Source of the DNA: an uncultured Tessaracoccus sp.
GTDB lineage: Bacteria; Actinomycetota; Actinomycetes; Propionibacteriales; Propionibacteriaceae
Length of the DNA stretch: 32,536 nt
NCBI RefSeq assembly: GCF_947255005.1
Contig: NZ_CAMYFI010000027.1
Coordinates: 1-32,536 of the forward strand
Direction: 5' to 3'
Part shown: positions 19,497 through 26,276 of the stretch, in pieces
Position numbering within the stretch: position 1 is the first letter of the stretch
How the letters are laid out: each line of letters starts with the position of its first letter
The notes under the pieces: model-generated
What the model saw: the letters and a program-made list of their open reading frames with translations, nothing else
What the model was told of the DNA's origin: nothing
Databases searched by the model: none
Made by a program: the position numbers and the translations under genes

Positions 19497-19534
19497 GGTG
19501 ATTGAGTAGCCCGCGTAGCGGGCGTATCGAAATC
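19497..19534 (+). repeat. Short palindromic stem-loop repeat, copy 4
   Basis: Shell GGTGATTGAGTA...GTATCGAAATCC with inner stem GCCCGC-GTA-GCGGGC. It ends 10 bp before the stop codon of the M3 peptidase gene. The whole gene-free stretch 19136-19544 holds only these repeats and the 24-bp inverted repeat. Confidence 0.75.
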
Positions 19535-19544
19535 CCGCGCGGTA

Positions 19545-21485
19545 CTACGCCAATGTCAAACCCAGGCGGTCGAGCAGTGGTTGCAGCTCCGGGTCGCGTC
19601 CGCGGAACGTCCGGTAGGTCTCCATCGGGTCGACGCCGCCTGCCGGGCCCAGCAACGTCGCGCGGAAGTGGTCGCCGTTTGCTCGGGTGCCGCCTCCTTG
19701 CTCCTCGAACCAGGCCACGGCATCCGCGTCGAGCACCTCGGCCCAGGTGTAGCCGTAGTAGCTGGCCTCGTAGCCGCCGCCCCAGATGTGCGCAAAGTAC
19801 TGCGTGCGGTAGCGCGGCGGGCAGATGTCGTCGGCCAGCCCGTAGCGCTCGAGCGCGGACTGCTCGAAGGCGGCCACCTCGTCGGCGGAGGAGGGGAGTT
19901 CGTCGAGCGGCGTGGAGTGCCAGACGTAGTCGAGCACCGCGGCGATGAGCACCTCGGCATTGGCGTAGCCCAGCCCGAATTCGCTGGCGGCCTGCAGTTT
20001 CTCCAGCCATTCGGCGGGCAGCACCCGGCCGGGCTGCCAGGCCCAGTGCTCGTTGACCTGACTGGGGAATTCGACGAAGTCGCGCGGCACGCTCGTACCG
20101 GAGCGCGACGGGTACTTGGCCTTGCCGAACAGCCCGTGCAGCGCGTGTCCGAACTCGTGGAACATGGTGATGACTTCATCCCACGTGACGGTCGGCACGG
20201 TCTTGCGGTAGTTGCAGTTGTTGGTGACGATGGGCAGCTCGTCGGAGAGCGTCGACACCTCGTTGATGGCGTTCATCCAGGCGCCGCCGTTCTTCGTCGG
20301 GCGTGCCCAGAGGTCCATGAGGAACAGCCCGACGGGGGAGCCGTCGGCGTTGGACACCTCGTACACCTGCGCGTCCTCGACGTGCCCGCGCAGATCGTCG
20401 CGCAGCTTGAACGTGATGCCGTACAGCTCGGTGGCCGCTGCGTAGCAGGCCTCGGTGACCTTCTCGACGGTGAGGTACTCGTCGAGCTCAGACTCGTTGA
20501 AGGCGAACCGTTCCTTGCGCAGCTGCGCCTCGACGTACTGCCAATCAGCCGCCGTGAACGTGGCGCCGGGGTTGAGCTCGGTGTACTTGTTCGCGAGCTC
20601 GGCTGCTTCCTCGCGTGTCTTCGCCAGCGCCGCCTGCGCCAGCGGGATGAGCATCTCCTCGATGGCTTGCGTCGTCTTCGCCGTGCCCATCGACGCGACG
20701 AGCGCCGCGTGCGACGGATACCCGAGCAGCGTGGCGCGTTCGGCGCGCACGCGAGCCAACTCGACGAGGGTCGCGCGCGTATCGAACTCGCCCAGCCCGC
20801 GTGTAAGGGAGGCGTCGAGGACGCGGCGTCGCAAGTCGGCGTTGGCGAGCTTGGCGGTCAGTGGCTGCTGCGTGGTGTTCACCAGCTGAAGGCGGAGTCC
20901 GTCGTCGGTGCGCAGGGCATCCACGTCGGCGGGGGAGAGTCCCTCTAGCTCCTCCTCGTCGACGGCAAACCCGGCGGCATTACGTGCCTCGCGGTTGAGG
21001 CGCTCGAACGTCGTGGACAGCTCCGCGATGCGCCCGTTCAGCTCGCGCAGACGCGCCTGCTCCGCCTCGCCGAGCGCGACGCCGGCCCGCTCGAAGTCCT
21101 TCAGCAGCTCAGTCAGGTGGTAGCGGTCCTGATCGTCAGCCTCGACCTCGCTGTCGTCGAATCGGCGTTGCAGCGCCTGCAGACGATCGTAGATGCCCTT
21201 GTCGAGATAGATTTCGTCGTCGTGGGCGGACAGCTTGCCCGCGTATTCCTCGGCGATCGCGTCCAGCTCGTCGGTGGTGTCAGCGGACTTCACCGAGTAG
21301 AACATCGAGAGCACCAGATTGAGCGGCCGACGCGCTTCCTCCCACACGTTGAGCACGTTCTCGCGCGTGGCGAGGGCGCCGTCGCTGCGCAGCGCCGCGA
21401 GCGTCTGCCTCTGGTGGGCCATGCCCTGGTCGATCTCGTCGCGGTAGCGCTCAGCCGAGTAGCTGGCGAAGTCAGGCAATGCCAT
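19545..21485 (-). CDS. M3-family zinc metallopeptidase (oligopeptidase / dipeptidyl carboxypeptidase type)
   Basis: Cytoplasmic zinc peptidase that trims short peptides. The 646-residue product has the M3 signature TMFHEFGHALHGLF with zinc ligands His443 and His447, catalytic Glu444 and the third ligand Glu472 in FVEFPSQVNEHW. The C-terminal YRTQYFAHIWGGGYEASYYGYTWAEVLDADA is typical of the Dcp branch, but oligopeptidase A cannot be excluded. The ATG at 21485 follows AAAGG at 9 nt; the frame continues upstream into ctaA but that extension is not M3-like. It sits 52 bp after ctaA in the same direction and may be cotranscribed. Confidence 0.95.
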   Translation of the reverse strand: MALPDFASYSAERYRDEIDQGMAHQRQTLAALRSDGALATRENVLNVWEEARRPLNLVLSMFYSVKSADTTDELDAIAEEYAGKLSAHDDEIYLDKGIYDRLQALQRRFDDSEVEADDQDRYHLTELLKDFERAGVALGEAEQARLRELNGRIAELSTTFERLNREARNAAGFAVDEEELEGLSPADVDALRTDDGLRLQLVNTTQQPLTAKLANADLRRRVLDASLTRGLGEFDTRATLVELARVRAERATLLGYPSHAALVASMGTAKTTQAIEEMLIPLAQAALAKTREEAAELANKYTELNPGATFTAADWQYVEAQLRKERFAFNESELDEYLTVEKVTEACYAAATELYGITFKLRDDLRGHVEDAQVYEVSNADGSPVGLFLMDLWARPTKNGGAWMNAINEVSTLSDELPIVTNNCNYRKTVPTVTWDEVITMFHEFGHALHGLFGKAKYPSRSGTSVPRDFVEFPSQVNEHWAWQPGRVLPAEWLEKLQAASEFGLGYANAEVLIAAVLDYVWHSTPLDELPSSADEVAAFEQSALERYGLADDICPPRYRTQYFAHIWGGGYEASYYGYTWAEVLDADAVAWFEEQGGGTRANGDHFRATLLGPAGGVDPMETYRTFRGRDPELQPLLDRLGLTLA

Positions 21486-21537
21486 CGGTGGCCTTTCATC
21501 TCGTTGTACTTCGGCCACCCACTCTATTGCGTCTGGC

Positions 21538-22428
21538 TTAGTCGGAAGCGAGGTTTGCGGCCTTGGTGCCGAACAACAGCCAAGCCGAGGCTGCCGCGAA
21601 GACGGTGAGGCCAGCCATGTGCATCCACACCACGGTTGCCGGGATGCCCAGGAAGTACTGCAGGTAGCCGATGGCGCCCTGCAGCGCCACGGCGGCGAGG
21701 AACATCGTCGCCAGGCGAGCCGCTTCGCGGTTAGCCGCACGCTTGCACACCACGACGCAGGCGACGGCCAGGATGGCCACCACCCACGCTGAGAGCGCGT
21801 GGATGCGCGCGATCTGCTCGATGTTGAGCCCGTTGCGCGGCGCGTTGGCGTCGCCAGCATGGGGGCCGGCACCCGTCGTGAGCGTGCCGGTCACTACGCT
21901 CACCATGGCCGCGCAGAAGGTTCCGACAATGAGCGCCCGGGTGCCGGCCGACGTCACAGCCGGCACGTTGTCACGCCCCAACAACACACCCCACGTGCAC
22001 AACACGATGAGCGGAATGGAGGCCGTGAGGTGGAAGCCCACGATGAACGGGTTGAGCCCCAGCTTCACCGTGATACCGCCGACGATGGCCTGCGCGATAA
22101 TGCCCCATCCGACGGCGAACGTCACCCACCACAGCTTGGTGCCGCGCCCGCGCACCCACCATGCCGCGATCCACGCGCCGAGCGCGACGAAGCACAGCAC
22201 GCCGGTGAGCGTGCGGTTGCCGAACTCGATGAGCCCGTGGATGCCCAACTCAGCGTGCGGGGTGAGCCGGTCTGGAGTGCAGTAGGGCCAGTCGGAGCAG
22301 CCGAGCCCCGAGCCAGTCAGACGCACGATACCGCCCGTGACCACGATGCCCATGTTGCAGATCAGCGACGCCCACAGCCACGCCATCAGCGCGCGCTGCG
22401 TGCCGACGAGCTTCTTCAAGAGGTCCAA
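21538..22428 (-). CDS. ctaA: Heme A synthase (CtaA/Cox15)
   Basis: Membrane heme-containing oxygenase that converts heme O to heme A for cytochrome c oxidase. The 296-residue product has about eight hydrophobic segments and the conserved histidines HGLIEFGNRTLTG, GFHLTASIPL, RIHALSAWVV and VWMHMAGL, with the signature GGIVRLTGSGLGCSDWPYC near the N-terminus. The TTG at 22428 is chosen because AAAGG lies 7 nt upstream and LLKKLVGTQRALMAWLW is a plausible first helix; ATG codon 15 is the alternative. It overlaps the permease stop by 13 bp. With ctaB in this window it completes heme A synthesis. Confidence 0.95.
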   Translation of the reverse strand: MDLLKKLVGTQRALMAWLWASLICNMGIVVTGGIVRLTGSGLGCSDWPYCTPDRLTPHAELGIHGLIEFGNRTLTGVLCFVALGAWIAAWWVRGRGTKLWWVTFAVGWGIIAQAIVGGITVKLGLNPFIVGFHLTASIPLIVLCTWGVLLGRDNVPAVTSAGTRALIVGTFCAAMVSVVTGTLTTGAGPHAGDANAPRNGLNIEQIARIHALSAWVVAILAVACVVVCKRAANREAARLATMFLAAVALQGAIGYLQYFLGIPATVVWMHMAGLTVFAAASAWLLFGTKAANLASD

Positions 22429-23174
22429 CGAAATACCTTTCTGGCAAGCGCCGCAGCCGCCGCAGCCCACACGGCCGCCACGGCGAGCGGCAACCAGAGC
22501 ACTGTACCTGTTCCCCCCGCACGCAGCGACTCCCCGACCGCGGCGGTGGGTAGTGCAGTGAGGATCGGTTGCGACCAGCTGGGGAACGCCGTCACGGGAA
22601 TCACGATGCCGAGCGGAAGGCCAACCAGGAACAACAAGTTCGCCAGCGCCAGCGTCGTCTCCGGGCGAAGTGAACCAGCGATGGCCAACCCGAGCGCAAT
22701 GAACGCCGCCATGCCGACGATGCACGTCACCGTCGTGACGAGCCACGCCGCAGGGGCGATCGCGGGGCGCCAGCCCATCAGCAGCCCTAGGACGCCGAGC
22801 GCGACAACCTGTCCCAAGGTGATCATCGCGATGGACAGCGCCTTGCCGAGCAGAATGCCGTCCTTGCCCAGCGGGGTCGCGGTGAGGCGCTCGAGCACGT
22901 TGTAGCGTCGCTCAAATCCGGTGGCGATGGCGAGCGTCGTGAGCCCCGATGACCACAGCACCATGCCCAGCACCGACGGCGCCAGCTGTTGGTAGTCGAT
23001 GCCAAACCGCGCGCCCCACACCTTGCCGGCAACCAGGATGGCTACGGGAAACACGATGGCGAGGATGAGCTGCTCGCCGTTGCTCAGGATGAGCCCGGCC
23101 TCCATCTTGGCGTGCTGCCACACCTGCGCCCTGCGAGGTGCTGCAGTGGGGGCGGGAGTGAAGTCGAGGTTCAT
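22416..23174 (-). CDS. ABC-2 type transporter permease
   Basis: Membrane subunit of an ABC exporter. The 252-residue protein has six hydrophobic segments and the ABC-2 motif GFERRYNVLERLTATPLGKD, as in daunorubicin-resistance-type permeases. The ATG at 23174 overlaps the ATPase stop (ATGA) and follows GAGGAGGAAG; the longer upstream frame overlaps the ATPase and is rejected. In mycobacteria an ABC pair also lies beside the CtaA gene, so linkage to heme A synthesis is conserved, but the exported substrate is not known. Confidence 0.9.
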   Translation of the reverse strand: MNLDFTPAPTAAPRRAQVWQHAKMEAGLILSNGEQLILAIVFPVAILVAGKVWGARFGIDYQQLAPSVLGMVLWSSGLTTLAIATGFERRYNVLERLTATPLGKDGILLGKALSIAMITLGQVVALGVLGLLMGWRPAIAPAAWLVTTVTCIVGMAAFIALGLAIAGSLRPETTLALANLLFLVGLPLGIVIPVTAFPSWSQPILTALPTAAVGESLRAGGTGTVLWLPLAVAAVWAAAAAALARKVFRWTS

Positions 23175-23875
23175 GCTTCCTCCTCGGTGCACTGCAGAAA
23201 TGCCTTCTCGAGGGTTCCGTACCGGGCATCGAGCTGTGCGACGGTGCCACTCGCCCGAGCGCGCCCACGGTGCATGATGGTGACGGTATCGGAGAGCTCC
23301 TCGGCCTCGGCCATGTTGTGGGTGGTGAGCACGACGGCGACACCGGCGTCGCGCACAGAACGGATGAGTTGCCATGTTTGATGGCGAGCGCGAGGGTCCA
23401 GGCCCGACGTGGGCTCATCGAGGAACACCAGCGATGGCCTTCCGACGAGCGCCCCTGCCAGGTTTACAGCCTGCTGCTGGCCGCCCGAGAGCCTGCGGTA
23501 GGCGGTGGTGGCGAACTCGTCGATGTGCAGGACCTGCATGAGCTCATCGATCGGCTGCGGGTGCGCGTACAGGCTGGCGAGATAGCGCAACAGTTTCGAC
23601 GGGGTCACCGCCGCCCATGCGCCAGTGGCCTGGGGCATCAACCCGACGCGTGCGCGCGCCTCGGCAGAACCTGGCGCGTGGCCGAAGATCTTCAGCGAAC
23701 CCTCGTCGGGAGTGAGCAGCGCGGTGCAGCAGCGGATGAACGTGGTCTTGCCCGCACCGTTGGGGCCGAGCAGTGCGGTGACTGTGCCCGGAGACGCTGT
23801 GAGGCTCAGGCCATCCAAGGCGGGCTTTGTGCCAAACGAGAGCCGCAGATCGTGGGCTTCCAGAGCGAGGGGCAT
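23171..23875 (-). CDS. ABC transporter ATP-binding protein
   Basis: Cytoplasmic ATPase partner of the ABC-2 permease that follows it. Seen: Walker A LLGPNGAGKTTFIR, Q-loop GLMPQATGAWAAV, signature RLSGGQQQAVNLA, Walker B LVFLDEPTSGLDP and H-loop LTTHNMAEAEEL. The ATG at 23875 (234 residues, MPLALEAHDLRLSFG) is preferred because a TACGCT box lies 6 nt upstream, as at other leaderless starts here; ATG 23893 would add six residues and has no ribosome-binding site either. This is the last conserved core gene before the accessory island. Confidence 0.93.
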   Translation of the reverse strand: MPLALEAHDLRLSFGTKPALDGLSLTASPGTVTALLGPNGAGKTTFIRCCTALLTPDEGSLKIFGHAPGSAEARARVGLMPQATGAWAAVTPSKLLRYLASLYAHPQPIDELMQVLHIDEFATTAYRRLSGGQQQAVNLAGALVGRPSLVFLDEPTSGLDPRARHQTWQLIRSVRDAGVAVVLTTHNMAEAEELSDTVTIMHRGRARASGTVAQLDARYGTLEKAFLQCTEEEA

Positions 23876-23881
23876 GGTGTC

Positions 23882-23887
23882 AGCGTA
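23882..23887 (-). promoter_or_regulatory. Candidate -10 box for the ABC-ctaA operon
   Basis: TACGCT on the minus strand ends 6 nt before the ATG at 23875. It fits TANNNT but has no good -35. If real, the transcript is leaderless and would carry ATPase, permease, ctaA and perhaps the M3 peptidase. Confidence 0.35.
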
Positions 23888-24103
23888 GGCCATCGCAGCT
23901 GAGAGGTAGAAGTTCGATCAGCAGCAGCCGTGCTCATCGCCCGTCGCGAAGCTGCGCAGCACAGCATCAAACGTAATCACATATTTCTCTTCAAACCCGG
24001 CTATCGGATTAGCGAATCAGAGCGAAACCAAGGTGCTCTGCGCTCCAGAGAATTCAGCCAACGTAACATCTTGTGCGCTTGGCTAATTCCGGATTATCTT
24101 CCC

Positions 24104-24127
24104 AATATGGGCAGATGCGTGAGTCGC
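24104..24127 (+). repeat. Direct repeat, left copy, flanking the orphan toxin module
   Basis: AATATGGGCAGATGCGTGAG (24104-24123) plus TCGC matches 26210-26233 in 21 of 24 positions, with GATGCGTGAGTCGC identical. The pair brackets the inverted orphan tip and immunity gene. Confidence 0.55.
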
Positions 24128-24167
24128 GCTAGGTGTATTCAGTCGGGAGTTGTGGATGACCCCGGGG

Positions 24168-24185
24168 AGAGGAGTATCCTCTTTT
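24168..24185. terminator. Small hairpin beyond the immunity gene
   Basis: AGAGGA-GTA-TCCTCT forms a 6-bp stem with TTT after it on the plus strand. It lies 27 bp beyond the stop of the minus-strand gene at 24212. It is weak, and its T-tract is oriented for plus-strand transcription. Confidence 0.3.
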
Positions 24186-24211
24186 GAATGATCGTTACAA
24201 TCCTGGATGAA

Positions 24212-25057
24212 TCAAGCCTCACAAGATCCTGTCTCTCCTGCTTTGTTAGGGTGCTGCAAGACAATGACGTAGTCGTCGGTGAGTTTACCGGTTGAGCAGC
24301 GCCACTTCGGCAGCATCCGTCCGTCAGTAGCCCCGGCCTGACGCATGATCTGGCTAGCCGCCGCGATGGGAGGAAGCTGATCATTTCTGGAAGAGAAGGC
24401 AACACAGCGCATCCCTGAAGGTAGTCGGGATTCTAACCAGTCTCTACCTAATCGAAACGTTATTTCCATGGAACTCTGTGCTAATGAGAATGTCCCAGAT
24501 TCCATATCCCAAGACTTGGTGATTGAGAACTCGGTATGTGGTAAATTTAACCAATCAGAAGGCGCTAAAGGCATGGTGGCAACCCAATCGGTTCCAGTCC
24601 GCTTCATCGAGGCCCCTGCTGGGAAACGCCGGTGAAAAAGGCCACCGGGGGGACCCTCCGGAAACCAGTAGGGCCAAGACTTCACCGGCCAAGAGGTTGC
24701 TTCTTCGCAGGAATAATTAAAAGATTTTCCGGGAAAACCTTGAATGTAACTAAGAAGGTGGCGCGAGTTTAGAAAAAAATCATCTTGAATGAAGGATCGT
24801 ATAATGCAGACGCCCTTTGTGACGACATCTTCCTCGTCCCAGCCAATCATATCCTTTGAAAATCCGTTAGAGAGATAGATCTCGTATCCGGCATCGTCAT
24901 CATCTCCATCGCCGCTTATGTCATAGCTGGCAATCTCGCATATCCTACCGTTCTTGAAGGCAAGAAGCATGGGATATCCAGTACTATCGGCGTCTCGCTC
25001 GACCTTGATATCCATGAGTGATAGCTTCTGTCTAATTATCTCAATGGCGGCGGCCAT
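24212..25057 (-). CDS. Unrecognised protein, probable immunity protein of the orphan RHS toxin
   Basis: The 281-residue sequence matches no family I recognise. It has no signal peptide or membrane segment, so is probably cytoplasmic. The N-terminal third is acidic (SGDGDDDDAGYEIY, IGWDEEDVV), and aromatic-rich stretches follow (KSWPYWFPEGPPGG). Base composition is much AT-richer than the core genes. The ATG overlaps the end of the orphan RHS tip by 17 bp and follows AAAGGGGAG. The gene directly after an RHS C-terminal tip is normally its immunity gene, and that position is the only basis for the call. Acidic character would fit neutralising the strongly basic tip. Confidence 0.75.
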   Translation of the reverse strand: MAAAIEIIRQKLSLMDIKVERDADSTGYPMLLAFKNGRICEIASYDISGDGDDDDAGYEIYLSNGFSKDMIGWDEEDVVTKGVCIIRSFIQDDFFLNSRHLLSYIQGFPGKSFNYSCEEATSWPVKSWPYWFPEGPPGGLFHRRFPAGASMKRTGTDWVATMPLAPSDWLNLPHTEFSITKSWDMESGTFSLAQSSMEITFRLGRDWLESRLPSGMRCVAFSSRNDQLPPIAAASQIMRQAGATDGRMLPKWRCSTGKLTDDYVIVLQHPNKAGETGSCEA

Positions 25058-26165
25058 TTACTCCCCTTTTTCGTTTGATAAGCAACTGAGCCTCGCCTTT
25101 TCTGTTCCACTCAACGATGAGTTTTCTGCGTTCGGCATGCACATGGAGACGATCAACTCGACGGCGCCATTGGGGCAGTTTCTTCCAGTGTTTGTGTTGG
25201 GGGCCGAGTGACACACGGGTCCGGTTCATTCTGAGGGTGTTGTTACCGTTCTTGACCACGTGCTTGATTGCTCCTTTGGCTGCGCGCCAACTCTTGGTGG
25301 ATCGGGCTATTTGCGTGACACGCGCGGCATATTTGAGTCCTCTTCCTGCCGGTCCTAGAAGGGAAAGCGCTGCTTCTGCGTAGCGTCCCCTGCGTACCGC
25401 ATCGACAGCAAGAGCACCACTTGCTACCCACCCGATAGGGCCAGGAATATAACTAGCGGCAACCAATCCCACTCGCCACCATGCTTGGCCGGTGGTGTCT
25501 TGTTTGTTGATGGGGTCGTTGGGGTAGGTGTAGGGGGTGTCGTTGCCGCCGTAGATGGGGTCGAGGCTGGTGAACAAACCAGTGACCGGGTTATAAAGAC
25601 GTGCCCCCATGAGGAGGATTCCGGTCTGTGTGGTGGTGCGCTGTTTCGCACCCAGCCACCCATAGCCATTGACCGCAACACCAGCGGTACCCACCGGCCG
25701 CGTGGCAACTGGAATGCCGTATTCGGTGTAGCGGGTCCACCCATCAAGACCGGTCGCCTCATGCTGATCGGCTGGCAGTGTGATGGTTGCCGAGACATCC
25801 CCGCGCGGATTAGCCAATGCCAGCTCACCGCTGGTCACCCCACCGGAAGTAGTCAACGACCAACTCACATCACTGCCCGTGAGAAGACCTGCATACACAG
25901 TGGTTGACGAACCCTGCACTGTACTGGTGGTCACCCACGCCGGGTTATCCGAATCATCCACATAATGGTTCGTCACCGACTCAGTGACAGTCGTTTCCAA
26001 CGTGCGGCGTGTGGTCTGCACCGTGCGACGCCCAGCCGCATCCAACCCATACGGCACACTCACCGAGCGCCTGCAGCGGCAACGATTGTGACTATGTTGG
26101 CGAGCTGCCTGCTTGGCTGTGGTTCTACATGCTGCAAGCTTGCGTAGATCTCTGTGAAGTAACAA
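25041..26165 (-). CDS. Orphan RHS C-terminal tip (5'-truncated rhs fragment with toxin-like end)
   Basis: From about 26073 downward the frame matches the end of the main rhs gene: LDAAGRRTVQTTRRTLETT, the core MGARLYNPVTGLFTSLDPIY and YTYPNDP. It then diverges into a unique ~150-residue C-terminus: a hydrophobic Gly/Ala stretch (ASYIPGPIGWVASGALAVDA) and a very basic His-rich end (GPQHKHWKKLPQWRRRVDRL, HVHAERR). This tip is unrecognised; a nuclease would fit its charge but no catalytic motif is certain. The frame extends to a TTG at 26165, but that part is not RHS-like. No signal peptide or body is present, and the first ATG (25610) lies inside the core, so it is probably a silent reserve tip. 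It overlaps the putative immunity gene. Confidence 0.8.
   Translation of the reverse strand: MLLHRDLRKLAACRTTAKQAARQHSHNRCRCRRSVSVPYGLDAAGRRTVQTTRRTLETTVTESVTNHYVDDSDNPAWVTTSTVQGSSTTVYAGLLTGSDVSWSLTTSGGVTSGELALANPRGDVSATITLPADQHEATGLDGWTRYTEYGIPVATRPVGTAGVAVNGYGWLGAKQRTTTQTGILLMGARLYNPVTGLFTSLDPIYGGNDTPYTYPNDPINKQDTTGQAWWRVGLVAASYIPGPIGWVASGALAVDAVRRGRYAEAALSLLGPAGRGLKYAARVTQIARSTKSWRAAKGAIKHVVKNGNNTLRMNRTRVSLGPQHKHWKKLPQWRRRVDRLHVHAERRKLIVEWNRKGEAQLLIKRKRGVNGRRH
25534..25647 (-). repeat. 114-bp inverted repeat, left arm (RHS core)
   Basis: On the minus strand this is identical over 114 bp to 32099-32212 on the plus strand, in the same reading frame (AAACAGCGCACC... to GACACCCC). Weaker homology surrounds it, about 25512-26073 against 31677-32234. 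The intervening DNA (25648-32098) carries the body of the main rhs gene. Confidence 0.9.
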
Positions 26166-26170
26166 ATCGG

Positions 26171-26200
26171 ATCTTGCGTAGTTGCAGCGCTTGATGTCAA
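26171..26200 (-). promoter_or_regulatory. Candidate promoter reading into the orphan tip and immunity gene
   Basis: On the minus strand a consensus -35 TTGACA (26200-26195) is followed after 18 bp by CAAGAT (26176-26171). It would transcribe leftward into the orphan tip and putative immunity gene. The -10 is imperfect. Confidence 0.3.
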
Positions 26201-26209
26201 AATTCCGTT

Positions 26210-26233
26210 AATGCGGGCGGATGCGTGAGTCGC
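26210..26233 (+). repeat. Direct repeat, right copy, upstream of main rhs
   Basis: AATGCGGGCGGATGCGTGAG (26210-26229) plus TCGC matches 24104-24127 in 21 of 24 positions. It lies 43 bp before the main rhs start, so it may be part of the rhs upstream region that was duplicated. Confidence 0.55.
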
Positions 26234-26276
26234 CGCAGGCCTTGTTGGGTCTCAGAGTTGAGCGAGGTTTGTGGTG

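Larger units (their letters stand above)
23894..24211. other. Gene-free junction between core chromosome and RHS island
   Basis: No convincing gene on either strand. GC drops visibly from about 23,950 onward compared with the core. The stretch contains one copy of a 24-bp direct repeat (24104-24127) and a small hairpin (24168-24185). An 85-codon plus-strand frame (23930-24187) has no recognisable features or ribosome-binding site and is not called. Confidence 0.6.

Noticed and set aside
19164..19534. Repeat cluster as a CRISPR array
   Set aside because: Copies are unevenly spaced, in both orientations, palindromic with variable stems, and no cas genes are nearby.
21486..21872. Upstream extension of the M3 peptidase frame
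   Set aside because: It overlaps ctaA on the same strand, is not M3-like, and the ATG at 21485 has a ribosome-binding site.
23175..23375. Upstream extension of the ABC permease frame
   Set aside because: It lies inside the ATPase gene and is Arg/His-rich; the ATG at 23174 has a strong ribosome-binding site and an ATGA overlap.
23930..24187. 85-codon plus-strand frame in the junction
   Set aside because: No ribosome-binding site, no recognisable motif, and it runs through the direct repeat and the small hairpin.
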